Origin: Burkholderia sp. L27(2015) | GTDB lineage: Bacteria; Pseudomonadota; Gammaproteobacteria; Burkholderiales; Burkholderiaceae | Assembly: GCF_009765705.1 (NCBI RefSeq) | Contig: NZ_LMUX01000009.1 | Coordinates: 427,269-491,268 of the forward strand | DNA length: 64,000 nucleotides | Direction of reading: 5' to 3' | Shown: positions 51,887 to 63,131 of the stretch, piece by piece | How the letters are laid out: every line of letters starts with the position of its first letter | Position numbering within the stretch: the stretch's first letter is position 1 | The notes under the pieces: generated by a model | Seen by the model: the letters and a program-made list of their open reading frames with translations, nothing else | Databases searched by the model: none | What the model was told of the DNA's origin: nothing | Made by a program: the position numbers and the translations under genes

Positions 51887-53440
51887 ATGAAAACAGGCGA
51901 GTTCTTGCCGAGTGAACCGGGGGACGGCGCGGCGCCGTTTTTGGTGGTGGCGGCGGGCGTGATTGCCGGCCTGCTGGTCTTGTGTCTGACGTGTGTGGTG
52001 CTGTTGCAAAGTCGCGCGGACGCGTTGGAACTGGGCAAACAGCAGGCCAACACCGCATTGCTGCTGATCGAACATGATATTGCCCGCAGTTTTGAAATCT
52101 ACGATTTGTCGCTCGATGCAACGGTGGAGCAACTGCGAAGTCCGGACACGCGCGGTTTCTCACCGCAAGTACAAAAGCGGGTGCTGTTCGATAGCTCGGC
52201 CAAAGCCCGCTACCTGGGCGCGGTCAAGGTTGTCGATGCGGCGGGCAACGTAACGATTGCATCGCAGGACCACAAGCGGCCGAAAGCCAACTATTCCGAT
52301 CGCGATTTTTTTGCCGTGCATAGGGCTGAGCCGGATCTCGGTTTGTACATCAGTTACCCGTATCGCTCTCGGCTCGAGAATGGCGATCCGGCGATTGCCC
52401 TAAGCCGGCGGATCGCCAATCCCGATGGCTCGTTTGGCGGCATTGTGTTCTTGCCGGTATACCTGTCGTACTTCAGCGATTTGTTTTCGGGCCTGCCGCT
52501 GGGCTCTCATGCGTCGATCACGTTATCGCGTCCCGACGGCATCATCATCACGCGCATGCCATTCAGCTCAAACGATGTCGGCCGCACCATGGCCGGCACT
52601 GAGTTGGGAGCACGCTGGGCGGCGCAGACCGCGGGCAGTTATGTCAAGGTGTCGCAGATCGACGGTGTGACCCGCTTGTTCGTTTTCCGCAAGATCAAAG
52701 CGCTCCCGCTCATCGTGACGGTCGGCATTGCGCAGCAGGATATCTTCGAGGCTTGGCAGCGGCGCGCATTCTGGACTGGTGCGATCGCCGTGGTCGCGAG
52801 CTTGCTGATCATCGTGGCCGCAGTGTTGATGGCGGGACAGCTTAAAAAGCGCGAGCGCGCCGAGCAGAAGTTGGCACTACTCGTCAGCAAGGATCCCCTG
52901 ACCGGACTTGATAACCTGCGCGCTTTCGACGCACGGCTCAAAGCTCAACTCGATGCGGCACAAACTGCCGGGTTGCCATTCTCGGTGCTGTTTATCGATA
53001 TCGATCGCTTCATGGCGTTCAACGATATCTATGGCCATGCGCAAGGCGACGAATTGCTGCGTACGTTGGCGCGCTGCCTGAGCGAGAACCTCTTGCGAAC
53101 GCAAGGCACGGCGTCGCGTTACGGTGGCGAGGAATTCCTGATCCTGCTGCCGAATACTCCGACCGAGCGGGCCTTTCAAAGGGCTTATAACATCTGCGAG
53201 CAGATCAAGGAATTGAACATCGAAAACCGGGGCAGTGAATTCGGCCGGGTGACGGTGAGCATCGGAATTTCCACCTGGAGCCCGGAGCAGCCTATCGCGC
53301 TGCGCGCGCTGATCGACGCGGCAGACCGCGCGCTCTATGAAGCCAAGACGCTGGGCCGCAATCAGGTCCGCGCGCAAAGCCACAGTTCACGTCTGTGGAC
53401 GAGCGAAAACGATGATCTGGCGCAGCCTTTGGAAGAGTAA
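51887..53440 (+). CDS. Diguanylate cyclase with extracytoplasmic PDC (dCACHE) sensor
   Basis: A 517-residue membrane protein: helix about 15-40, periplasmic double-CACHE domain (about 45-285), helix about 290-315, GGDEF domain (about 335-500) with an active GGEEF site. The I-site position reads RTQG rather than RxxD, so product inhibition is probably absent, unlike its paralogue at 27400. ATG 51887 is preferred because upstream codons encode a Cys/Arg-rich non-homologous leader. It faces the GGDEF-EAL gene at 53556 convergently. Confidence 0.9.
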   Translation: MKTGEFLPSEPGDGAAPFLVVAAGVIAGLLVLCLTCVVLLQSRADALELGKQQANTALLLIEHDIARSFEIYDLSLDATVEQLRSPDTRGFSPQVQKRVLFDSSAKARYLGAVKVVDAAGNVTIASQDHKRPKANYSDRDFFAVHRAEPDLGLYISYPYRSRLENGDPAIALSRRIANPDGSFGGIVFLPVYLSYFSDLFSGLPLGSHASITLSRPDGIIITRMPFSSNDVGRTMAGTELGARWAAQTAGSYVKVSQIDGVTRLFVFRKIKALPLIVTVGIAQQDIFEAWQRRAFWTGAIAVVASLLIIVAAVLMAGQLKKRERAEQKLALLVSKDPLTGLDNLRAFDARLKAQLDAAQTAGLPFSVLFIDIDRFMAFNDIYGHAQGDELLRTLARCLSENLLRTQGTASRYGGEEFLILLPNTPTERAFQRAYNICEQIKELNIENRGSEFGRVTVSIGISTWSPEQPIALRALIDAADRALYEAKTLGRNQVRAQSHSSRLWTSENDDLAQPLEE

Positions 53441-53555
53441 GAGAGTCAGCGCCCTTCGGGGGAGAGGCCGAGTGATCGGGCGTGACTGAGAGGGTGGTGC
53501 GCGGTTTCGTGCAGCGCGGCTCGCGGCTCGCTGCTCGTGTTGTTGTGCGGCGCGT

Positions 53556-56165
53556 TCAGTCAGGTAGCCAATTGAGTTGCGTTTCGAGCCGTCGCTGCAT
53601 CGACGCGGCGGGTTCAGGGCGGCACAGCAAATAGCCCTGGAGTTCGTCGCAAGCGTGCTGCTGCAAATACTGCGCTTGCGCCACGGTCTCTACGCCCTCG
53701 GCCACGACGCGCAAGTTCAGGTTGTGCGCCATGTTGATGATGGTTCGGCAGATGGCCGCGTCATCGGCGTCGCTGGAGATATCGCGCACGAACGATCGGT
53801 CGATTTTCAGCACGTCGATGGGGAAGCGCTTGATGTAACTCAGGCTCGAATAGCCGGTGCCGAAATCATCGATCGAAATGCTGACGCCGAGATGCTTGAT
53901 GCGCTCCAGCATGGCGATGAATAATTCCGGTCCTTCCATCGCCAACGATTCGGTGATTTCCAGATCCAGCAGCGCGGCGTCCATGCCGCTTGCGGCGAGG
54001 CTGCGAATCACCGTCTCGCTAAAATCCAGATGCTTGAGCTGGCTGACCGATACATTGACCGAAATCGGGAAATTGGACAGGCCGGCATCGACCCACTCCT
54101 GATTCTGGCGGCACGCTTCGCGCAGCACCCAATCGCCGATCGGAATGATCAACTTGGATTCTTCGGCAATCTGGATAAATTGCGCAGGCGCCACGAGCCC
54201 TTGTTTCGGGTGATTCCACCGGATCAGCGCTTCCATGCCGGACAGCACGCCCGTGTGTGCGTCGACCTTGGGTTGATAGTGCAGGACGAACTCGTTGTTC
54301 ACGATCGCCTGTCGCAACTCCTGTTCGATGCTCAGGCGTTGCGACACGCGCATGCCGATCTCGGCTTTGTAGAATTTGAGGTTGCCGCGGCCTGCGGCCT
54401 TCGCCGTGTACATCGCCATGTCGGCGCATTTCAACAGGTCGTTGACCGACGTGGCATCTGCCGGATAACCCGAGACGCCGATGCTGGCATCGACCCGGAA
54501 GTCGTGCTCCCCGATGGTCAGCGGCGCGCGCAAGCTGGTGAAAATGCGGGCGATCACGTCGTCCATATCGCTGAGCAAATGGATGTCCGGGCACACCACC
54601 ACGAATTCGTCGCCACCCAGCCGCGCCACCATGTCGCAAGAGCGCAGGTTGGCTTTGAAGCGCTCGGCGGTGGCTTTGAGCAGTAGATCGCCGACGCCAT
54701 GTCCTATGGTGTCGTTGATGCTCTTGAAATGGTCGAGATCGATGAAGGCGACACCGACTAGGTGACCGTTGCGCCTGGCCTGATGAATCAGCTGTTCGAG
54801 ATGCTGTTCGAGCAGTTTGCGGTTGGGCAGGCCGGTTAGCGCATCGTAGTTGGCTTGACGCGCGAGTTCGTCCTGGTAGTGGATGCGTTCCGAGACGTCG
54901 GTCTGGCTGCCGATGAAGTGCGTGACCGAGCCTTCGTGGTCGCGTACCGGTGCGACCTTCAATTCGTTCCAGAACATCGTGCCGTCTTTGCGGAAATTGC
55001 GCAAAACCGCTTGGCCTTCGGTCTGTTCGTGCACGGCCGAGCGTATCGTGGCCAGTCCTTCCTGGTCGTGCAGTTTGCCCTGCAGGAACCGGCAATTGCG
55101 GCCTAGCACTTCATGGGGCGCGTAACCGGTCAGCCGGCCGTAAGCCGCGTTGACGTAAATCACCGGCATATCGGGTGCCACCGCGTCGACAATCACTATC
55201 CCGTCGCTGGTTGTATGCAGCGCTTTTTCGCGCAGCAGCAGAACTTGCTCGGCGTCCTTGCGCGCGGTGATGTCGGTGAACAGTATCGTCAGGCCTTCGC
55301 GCGTCGGATGAATGCGGTGTTCCAGCCAGGTGCCGTATTGGGGGTAGTGGCCTTCGAGTTCCGCGAAAACGTTTTCACGCATGGCACGGTGGCAGGCCTC
55401 ATAGAACGGCAGATCGACCAAGCCGGGTACTACGTCCCAGATCCTGAGGCCGATCAATGCGTCGCGTTCGCTATCGAGGATGCGGCAGGCGTTTTCGTTG
55501 ACGTACGTGTAGCGCCATTCCCGATCGAGCGCGATAAAGGCGTCGCTCGTGGCCTCGAGCAGATCGACCGATTGCGTGGCGTAATGGCGGCCGGCTTGTT
55601 GACCGGAATGCGCCGCGGGCATGCCGGGTTCGGCATCGGCGGGTGCGCGGGAGTCGGTGTCGTTGGGCGTGCCGGAGATGGCGTCGGCATACGTCTCGAG
55701 CGCGGTCGCAACCGTCTGTGCGATCGCTTTGAGCTGCTCTTGCTGCGCGTCGCTCAAGGTATGAGGCTGGCTGTGCGTCAAATTCAGCGTGCCGAGCACG
55801 ATGCCGGCCTGCGTGGCCAGCGGGATTCCCGCATAGAAACGCACACCCGATGGCGAGGTGACGGTTTCGTCATGGGCAAAACGCGCATCCTTGCTTGCAT
55901 CCTGCACCACCAGCAGTTCACCCTTGCTGATGACATGGGTGCAAAACGCTTGCGTTCCAATTGGCGCAAGCGCGCCTGGCGTCGAGGCAAACCGCCATTG
56001 CCGGTCTTCGTCGATCAGGTTGACCGACGAAAATTCCGTAGCGCAAGCACTTGCGCATAGATGCGTAAGTGCTTGCAGCAAACCCGTATCCATTTCCTTG
56101 AACAGCCGGAAGCCTCGCAGCGGATACGGCCAAGTACCCGAATGGTCGGGAATTTGCACCGGCAT
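53556..56165 (-). CDS. GAF-PAS-PAS-GGDEF-EAL c-di-GMP protein
   Basis: An 869-residue soluble protein with, in order, GAF (about 10-165), PAS (about 210-315), PAS with PAC (about 320-435; GRNCRFLQGK is LOV-like), GGDEF (about 450-610; intact GGDEF with RSCD I-site) and EAL (about 620-865). EAL catalytic residues are present: EAL, EITES, DDFGTGYSSL, LKIDRSF and AEGVET. It could make or break c-di-GMP. GRNCRFLQG is the flavin-adduct motif of LOV domains, so a blue-light input is possible. ATG 56165 is the preferred start. Confidence 0.88.
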   Translation of the reverse strand: MPVQIPDHSGTWPYPLRGFRLFKEMDTGLLQALTHLCASACATEFSSVNLIDEDRQWRFASTPGALAPIGTQAFCTHVISKGELLVVQDASKDARFAHDETVTSPSGVRFYAGIPLATQAGIVLGTLNLTHSQPHTLSDAQQEQLKAIAQTVATALETYADAISGTPNDTDSRAPADAEPGMPAAHSGQQAGRHYATQSVDLLEATSDAFIALDREWRYTYVNENACRILDSERDALIGLRIWDVVPGLVDLPFYEACHRAMRENVFAELEGHYPQYGTWLEHRIHPTREGLTILFTDITARKDAEQVLLLREKALHTTSDGIVIVDAVAPDMPVIYVNAAYGRLTGYAPHEVLGRNCRFLQGKLHDQEGLATIRSAVHEQTEGQAVLRNFRKDGTMFWNELKVAPVRDHEGSVTHFIGSQTDVSERIHYQDELARQANYDALTGLPNRKLLEQHLEQLIHQARRNGHLVGVAFIDLDHFKSINDTIGHGVGDLLLKATAERFKANLRSCDMVARLGGDEFVVVCPDIHLLSDMDDVIARIFTSLRAPLTIGEHDFRVDASIGVSGYPADATSVNDLLKCADMAMYTAKAAGRGNLKFYKAEIGMRVSQRLSIEQELRQAIVNNEFVLHYQPKVDAHTGVLSGMEALIRWNHPKQGLVAPAQFIQIAEESKLIIPIGDWVLREACRQNQEWVDAGLSNFPISVNVSVSQLKHLDFSETVIRSLAASGMDAALLDLEITESLAMEGPELFIAMLERIKHLGVSISIDDFGTGYSSLSYIKRFPIDVLKIDRSFVRDISSDADDAAICRTIINMAHNLNLRVVAEGVETVAQAQYLQQHACDELQGYLLCRPEPAASMQRRLETQLNWLPD

Positions 56166-56291
56166 TATGAAAGTTCCAGGGGAAGCGCTGAAAGAAGGCA
56201 ATCGAACCAACAACCCCTAATAATCTCATAAAAAAGGGCCGAAGTTAATGATTACGAGCGCTCAGCGTGTCTGGCGGGCGAGGCGCGCGAA

Positions 56292-58301
56292 TTAAGCCGA
56301 ACGATAAATGATGTCGTTGACGCCGCCAAAAACAAATCCAAGCACACGTTCTGGCGCCAATGGACGCGAGAAAAAATAGCCCTGTGCATTTTCGCACCCA
56401 TGATCCTGGAGAAATTTAAGTTGAGTGCCGGTTTCAACGCCCTCGGCAATCAAACCCATGCCTAGATTCTGTGCCACCGAAATAATCGTTTTTGTGATGG
56501 TGGCATCAAACATTTCATGGGGCAGGCCTGCCACGAACGATTGATCGAGTTTGATCACGTCGACCGCAAAACGCTTGAGGTAATTGAGTGATGAATAACC
56601 GGTACCGAAATCGTCGATCGAAAGACGCACACCCAATTCCTTGAGCGCTTTAATTGCCTGCGTGGCGTTATGTTGAGCCAATACGCGCTCGGTCAATTCG
56701 ATCTCGAGCATGCAGGGTGGCAACTCGTTTTCCGCCAGCGCTTGCTCGATCACGCCGATCAGCTCACCGCCGCGCAGTTGGGACGGCGCGATATTGACCG
56801 CCATCACAAGAGGGGGACCGCCTTCGCGTACCCACTGCGCCGCCTGTTTGCAGGCTGTGCGTATCACCCAGGCGCCGATCGGGATGATGAGTCCCGAGGT
56901 CTCGGCCAAGGGGATGAATTCAGCCGGGCTGATCGGACCCAGGTTGGGGTGATTCCAGCGCAGCAACGCTTCGACGCCTACGACATGCCAGCGCGGCAGA
57001 TCCATCTGTGGCTGATACACCAGCGAAAGTTCGTCGCGCCCCAGCGCACGCGCCAGGTCGCTGAGCAAGCGCGATTGGCGCGAGGCCCCCTGCTGCAGGT
57101 GGGCGGCGTAGAACCGGTATTGATGTTTACCTGCAAGCTTGGCTTGGCTCATTGCATGCTCGGCTTGCTGTAACAGGTCGGCGGCGCTCTTGCCGTCGCT
57201 AGGATATAAAGCGATGCCCACGCTGACGCTGATGATCTGGTCGTACAGCACCGGCAGGATCGGTTCGTTCAGCGATTCGATCAATCGGCTCGCCAGCGAC
57301 GCGACGTCTTGCGGGTCCGCGACCGACGAGAGCAGCACCGCAAATTCGTCGGCGCCCGGGCGCGAGACCAGATCGGATTCCCGTGCCGCACTTTCGAAGC
57401 GGCGCGCAATTTCGACCAAAGCGAGATCGCCGACTTCGCGTCCGAAGCGGGCGTTGATGGTGTCGAATTCGTCGAGATCGAGATACAGCAACGCGACCAC
57501 CGAATTATTCAGGCGCGCCTGCGCAACGCTGTATTCAAGCCAGTCCATCAACAGCATGCGATCGGGGAGATGGGTCAGCAGATCGTGATTCGCGGCGCCC
57601 GACAACCGTTTGGTGAGTTGCCGCTTTTCGCGTAGCTGCGCCATGATCATTCCATACAGCGCGGCGATCAGCAGCAGCACCAGGACGGTCAGACACACCA
57701 GATACCGCAGTGAACTGCGCGCATGTTCGGTCAGCATTTGCTTGACCGCAACCTTGTCGCCATTCCTGACAATCAGAATGCGATTGATCGATGCGCGAAT
57801 TTTTTCGTTGTCGGTCAATTCGAGCCGCTCGGGCAGCCGTTCCATTGTATCCGAAAGATCCTGCGCGTTGCCCAACTCGGTCGAGCGCGCGAGTCCGGCC
57901 AAATCGTTGTGTATCAGTTCGTGGAGCTCCGGCAATTCACCTTTCAAGGCCGGATCGTCGGAGAACATGCTTTCGATCTGTTCGAGCCCGGTTTCGGCGC
58001 CGGCCAGTGCCGCTTTAAAATTGTTGTGATACAGCTCATCCCCGGTACGCAAGTAATTCACCTGCGCCGCTTCCGCGTCGTCCAGGTCCTTAAGCAGAGT
58101 GCGCCCGGTATTGATCGACTCGTCGATCAGGAAAAGTTGGTCGTAGCCTTGTAGATAAGCACGCGTATCGCGCACCGTCACAATGCCGAAGATCACGACA
58201 AATACCAAGCCGGCCAGGAAGCCGATGAGTACCTTGTCCTCGACGCGTCGGGACTTCAACAGCGAAAAGCGTATCCGGCTGGCGGAGGACGGTGAGCTCA
58301 T
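56292..58301 (-). CDS. Membrane CHASE3-like GGDEF-EAL phosphodiesterase
   Basis: A 669-residue protein with a helix at about 25-45, a CHASE3-like periplasmic four-helix domain (about 50-195; DLDDAEAAQVNYLRTGDELYHNNF), a second helix (about 200-225), GGDEF-like and EAL domains. The cyclase site is changed to PGADEF, so synthesis is doubtful. The EAL site (VEALLRW, ELTER, DDFGTGYSSL, KLDQSF, AEGVET) is complete, suggesting a phosphodiesterase. ATG 58301 is the first ATG; an in-frame TTG precedes it. Confidence 0.87.
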   Translation of the reverse strand: MSSPSSASRIRFSLLKSRRVEDKVLIGFLAGLVFVVIFGIVTVRDTRAYLQGYDQLFLIDESINTGRTLLKDLDDAEAAQVNYLRTGDELYHNNFKAALAGAETGLEQIESMFSDDPALKGELPELHELIHNDLAGLARSTELGNAQDLSDTMERLPERLELTDNEKIRASINRILIVRNGDKVAVKQMLTEHARSSLRYLVCLTVLVLLLIAALYGMIMAQLREKRQLTKRLSGAANHDLLTHLPDRMLLMDWLEYSVAQARLNNSVVALLYLDLDEFDTINARFGREVGDLALVEIARRFESAARESDLVSRPGADEFAVLLSSVADPQDVASLASRLIESLNEPILPVLYDQIISVSVGIALYPSDGKSAADLLQQAEHAMSQAKLAGKHQYRFYAAHLQQGASRQSRLLSDLARALGRDELSLVYQPQMDLPRWHVVGVEALLRWNHPNLGPISPAEFIPLAETSGLIIPIGAWVIRTACKQAAQWVREGGPPLVMAVNIAPSQLRGGELIGVIEQALAENELPPCMLEIELTERVLAQHNATQAIKALKELGVRLSIDDFGTGYSSLNYLKRFAVDVIKLDQSFVAGLPHEMFDATITKTIISVAQNLGMGLIAEGVETGTQLKFLQDHGCENAQGYFFSRPLAPERVLGFVFGGVNDIIYRSA

Positions 58302-58609
58302 CGGGTGGTAGCGCTTTGGGGAGTGAAAAAACAAACACCATTTTTAAACACGACGATGACAAACCGGTGTATTTATCCCGGCGCCACCCGCTAAAACAGG
58401 ATTGCTGATTACTGCCTGCGGCTATTAAACATCACGAATCGACAATTAGGTGGCTTTTCCGTGTTTAAAACGCTGCTTTATTATCGGATCAGATTAAATG
58501 GAGGGGGTTGAATAAAAAATGCCCCAATGCGGGGCAATGGGGGATTGGGAACTACGGGTAGGAGCGGCGAGGGGGCGCATCCGGCGCGCCGCGTGCGCTG
58601 AACGGCTTG
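58302..58609. other. 308-bp intergenic region
   Basis: It contains the promoter zone of the GGDEF-EAL gene (an AT-rich stretch around 58325-58370 and 58435-58495) and, at 58513-58536, the terminator of the P-type ATPase gene. No coding region was seen. Confidence 0.5.
58513..58536 (-). terminator. Rho-independent terminator of the dbpA-ATPase unit
   Basis: On the minus strand the stem TGCCCC (58536-58531) / GGGGCA (58525-58520) with a 5-nt loop is followed by TTTTTT (58519-58514). It lies about 75 bp past the stop of the P-type ATPase-like gene. Confidence 0.75.
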
Positions 58610-60334
58610 CTACGATAGTCGCGGTTGCCAGCGGCGCAATAGCAGCGCATTGCTGATCACGCCGATGCCGCAGAATGCCATTGCGGCGCCGGCCACCATC
58701 GGGTTGAGCCAACCGAGAGCCGCCAGCGGTATGCCGATCAGGTGGTAGACGAAGACCCAGCGCAAATTTTGCCCAATCTTGCGATAAGTCCGCCGCGACA
58801 CGTCGATTGCGGCAACAACCCGCATCGGATCGCTGCGCATCAGCGTAATGTCGGCTGCATCCATCTCGACATCGGCGCCGCTAGCGATTGCGATGCCGCT
58901 ATCGGCGGCGCAGGGCGTCGAGGCCGCCGCCGCAGCAGCAGCGCCGATGCCGTCACTGACCATCGCTACCACACGGCCGCCCGATTTCAGGTGGGCCACG
59001 CTGGGCGCCTCGTGCTCAGGCACTGCTTGCGCGTGGCTTACGTCCATCTCGGATGCCGACGCCGCGATCGTCGCACTGCCTTCATTTGTCCCGGGCAGCA
59101 TCACGCTGTCCACGCCGATGTCGCGCAACGCCTCGACGGCCGCCTCAATAGTCTCAACCGTCGCAACGCCGTCGGGTGGGTTCAAGGCAAATGCCTGAGC
59201 GGCTGTTTTGTCGAATGCGACAACGCCTATGCGATGTGCAATTTCGAGAGCCCGGGCATTTTTGAACAAAATGCCGTGGCGCGCAGCGATCCCCGTGCCG
59301 ACCTTGATTGCGCTCGGCGCCGCCCGGCTTAGCGCATAGGGGCACGCGATTACGAGCACTGCCACGGCATTGAGAATCGCTGTTTCGGCGCCGGCGCCAT
59401 ACCAAAGCCAGCCGAGTAGCGTGGCCAACGCAATACCGAGGGTGACGGGCACGAAGACGGTGCCGACCCGCTCGACTGGGCGTGGAATCAGCGCTTGTTC
59501 CGCCTGGACTGATTCGACTTGGCGCACGATGCGCGCCAGCATGGTTTCGGCACCGATCGCACGTGTTTCGATGGACAGCAGGCCCGCGCCGTTGAGCGCT
59601 CCTGCTGTGACCAGATCGCCGGGATGTTTCGCCATCGGCACGGTTTCGCCGGCGATCAGCGATGCGTCGATCTCGGTTTCGCCCTCGAGCAACACGCCAT
59701 CGACCGGTACGCGTTCGCCCGGCCGAACCACCACGATCATTCCTGTCTGGATCTCGCCGATGGCCACTTCGCGTTCGACGCCCTCGATGCGTACGCGGGC
59801 GCGCTCGGGGCGCAGGGCATTCAAGGCCCGGACTGCCGCGGTGGTTTTGCGTTCGGCGCGCATTTCCAACCATTTGCCCAGCAGCACCAGCGTGATGACG
59901 ACCGCTGGTACTGCGAAATCGGCATGGCCGGTTTCACCTGGATGAGCCCACATTTGGTACACGCTCAGGCCCCACGCGGCCGAGGTGCCCAACGTAACCA
60001 ACAGATCCGTGTCGCCGGTGCAGGCTGGCAATACCCCAGGCACCCCGCGCCATGCCCTGCGCAATACGGCGCGCAATGGCTCATACGCGGCGCGATAAAA
60101 TCGCGCCCCCAGGCCGAATTGAACAATCGACGCGAGTATGAGCTGCGGCCAAGCCGGCAGCGTGCGTTCGACGCCGAACCATGCGCACATTATCGGAACC
60201 AGCAGCGGCAGGGTCAGGCAGCCGGACGCGACTACCGTCAGCGCGGCACGTCGGTTGGCGGCGATGCGTCGGCGAATCGACTGGATGGAGTCCGAGTCGG
60301 CGCTGTCGGACGTGGAGATCGCGGCGCTCGTCAT
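58610..60334 (-). CDS. Degenerate P1B-type ATPase-like protein lacking the nucleotide-binding domain
   Basis: A 574-residue, uninterrupted membrane protein that aligns with CopA/copper ATPases in helices, actuator and part of the P domain, but every key motif is altered. TGE reads AGE (228-230), CPC reads CPY (331-333), DKTGT reads DKTAA (375-379), TGDN reads PGTN (414-417), and GDGxND reads SDGIGAA (460-466). Only about 85 residues separate the phosphorylation Asp375 from the SDG motif, where an ATPase has over 200, so the N domain is missing. N-terminal metal-binding domains are absent too. It cannot be a normal pump. It follows dbpA by 47 bp. Confidence 0.8.
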   Translation of the reverse strand: MTSAAISTSDSADSDSIQSIRRRIAANRRAALTVVASGCLTLPLLVPIMCAWFGVERTLPAWPQLILASIVQFGLGARFYRAAYEPLRAVLRRAWRGVPGVLPACTGDTDLLVTLGTSAAWGLSVYQMWAHPGETGHADFAVPAVVITLVLLGKWLEMRAERKTTAAVRALNALRPERARVRIEGVEREVAIGEIQTGMIVVVRPGERVPVDGVLLEGETEIDASLIAGETVPMAKHPGDLVTAGALNGAGLLSIETRAIGAETMLARIVRQVESVQAEQALIPRPVERVGTVFVPVTLGIALATLLGWLWYGAGAETAILNAVAVLVIACPYALSRAAPSAIKVGTGIAARHGILFKNARALEIAHRIGVVAFDKTAAQAFALNPPDGVATVETIEAAVEALRDIGVDSVMLPGTNEGSATIAASASEMDVSHAQAVPEHEAPSVAHLKSGGRVVAMVSDGIGAAAAAAASTPCAADSGIAIASGADVEMDAADITLMRSDPMRVVAAIDVSRRTYRKIGQNLRWVFVYHLIGIPLAALGWLNPMVAGAAMAFCGIGVISNALLLRRWQPRLS

Positions 60335-60381
60335 GGCGCGCAGCGCTGCGGTACGGATAAGCTCACGATGCGTTCGCTCTC

Positions 60382-61794
<1,413 letters not shown>

Positions 61795-61916
61795 ACCGGA
61801 TTATAGCGGGGTCAGTGCGACAGTCCGGTGTGGATCGCCGCCATTCGCGGAGATAAAAGCCGGGCGCTGCGGCGACACACGTACAATCGCTGATTCAATC
61901 GAGCATTTGCGGATCT

Positions 61917-62795
61917 ATGAAAACGCCAAAAAGAATTGCACCTTTGGTCGAGGACGGCTTGGTCGACGAGGTCATTCGCCAGTTGATGAGTGGCAAGGAA
62001 GCTACGATCTATGTCGTGCGCTGCGGCGACGACATTCGTTGCGCCAAGGTCTATAAGGAAGCGAATCAGCGGGCTTTTCGGCAAGCGGCCGACTATCAGG
62101 AAGGCCGTCGCGTGAAAAACAGCCGTCAGGCGCGCGCAATGGAAAAGGGCTCGCGCTACGGCCGAAAAATGCAGGAAGAGGTTTGGCAGAACGCGGAAGT
62201 CGATGCCTTGTATCGCCTCGCGGGCGCCGGCGTGCGCGTGCCGCAGCCCTATATCTGCTTTGAGGGTGTGTTGCTGATGGAGCTGGTGACCGACTCCGAG
62301 GGCAGCGTCGCGCCACGGCTCGCCGATGTCGAGCTGGATGCAGCGCGCGCACTCGAGTTGCACGCCGCGTTGCTGAAGGAAGTCGTCAAAATGCTGTGTG
62401 CGGGTTTGATCCACGGAGATCTATCCGAATACAACATCCTGGTCGATGAGCTCGGACCGGTGATTATCGATCTGCCTCAGGCGGTCGATGCCGCGGGCAA
62501 TAACAACGCGGGCGCGATGCTGGAGCGCGACGTGGAGAACCTCACGACCTTCTTTGCTCGCCACGTGCCGGAATTGGTCGGTACCCGGTATGGCAAGGAA
62601 ATTTGGGGGCTCTACCAGGGCGGCGCGCTGCACCCCGACGTCGTACTCACCGGGCACGTCGTGCTGGACGAAACGCCGGCGGACGTTGCTGGGGTGCTGG
62701 CCGAAGTCGAGGCCGTCAAGGCCGAGGAAGAAGCGCGACGCAGACGACTGGAGGAGGTGGACGAGGCACCTCTTGCAAGCCGAGGCATGCGATAG
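61917..62795 (+). CDS. RIO1-family atypical protein kinase
   Basis: A 292-residue protein with the RIO fold: SGKEATIYVV (P-loop-like), CAKVYKE (ATP-anchoring Lys), the flexible loop with QEGRRVKNSRQ, catalytic HGDLSEYNILV and metal-binding IIDLPQAVD. RIO kinases act in ribosome maturation in archaea and eukaryotes; the bacterial members are poorly studied. Proximity to dbpA hints at a ribosome-related role. It ends with a charged helical tail and stops 5 bp from the convergent H-NS gene. Confidence 0.88.
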   Translation: MKTPKRIAPLVEDGLVDEVIRQLMSGKEATIYVVRCGDDIRCAKVYKEANQRAFRQAADYQEGRRVKNSRQARAMEKGSRYGRKMQEEVWQNAEVDALYRLAGAGVRVPQPYICFEGVLLMELVTDSEGSVAPRLADVELDAARALELHAALLKEVVKMLCAGLIHGDLSEYNILVDELGPVIIDLPQAVDAAGNNNAGAMLERDVENLTTFFARHVPELVGTRYGKEIWGLYQGGALHPDVVLTGHVVLDETPADVAGVLAEVEAVKAEEEARRRRLEEVDEAPLASRGMR

Positions 62796-62800
62796 CGCGT

Positions 62801-63094
62801 TTATTTGATTAGAAACCGTTCGCGAGTGCCTTCGGAGATCCATGCCGGCGGGCGACCGCGACCGCTCCAGGTCTGCTGAGTCTGCGGATTGCGGTATTTC
62901 GGCGCAATCGCATGCTTGGGCTTGGCGGTTTCTCGCCCGCGCGTCGAGAAACCCAGGTCCGCCGCTGTAATGCCGTAATCGGCGATTTTCTGCTTGATGT
63001 CTGCCATCACGGCGCCCAACTCCTGCTTCCGCACTTCCTCAGCGCGCGCCTTCAGCTTGACCAATTCAGCTTCCAACTCTTTGTACGTTGCCAT
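62801..63094 (-). CDS. H-NS family nucleoid protein (BpH3 type)
   Basis: A 97-residue protein with an N-terminal coiled-coil oligomerisation region (YKELEAELVKLKARAEEVRK) and the C-terminal AT-hook-like DNA-binding motif TWSGRGRPPAW. It binds AT-rich DNA and silences foreign genes. AAAGGA precedes the ATG by six bases. Burkholderia encode several paralogues. The 5' leader contains alternative hairpins. Confidence 0.92.
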   Translation of the reverse strand: MATYKELEAELVKLKARAEEVRKQELGAVMADIKQKIADYGITAADLGFSTRGRETAKPKHAIAPKYRNPQTQQTWSGRGRPPAWISEGTRERFLIK

Positions 63095-63131
63095 TTAAGA
63101 TCCTTTGACTCGTGAGTGCGAGGATAAAAGC

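Noticed and set aside
53457-53560. Possible terminator between the convergent c-di-GMP genes
   Set aside because: GC-rich but no clear stem followed by a T-run on either strand.
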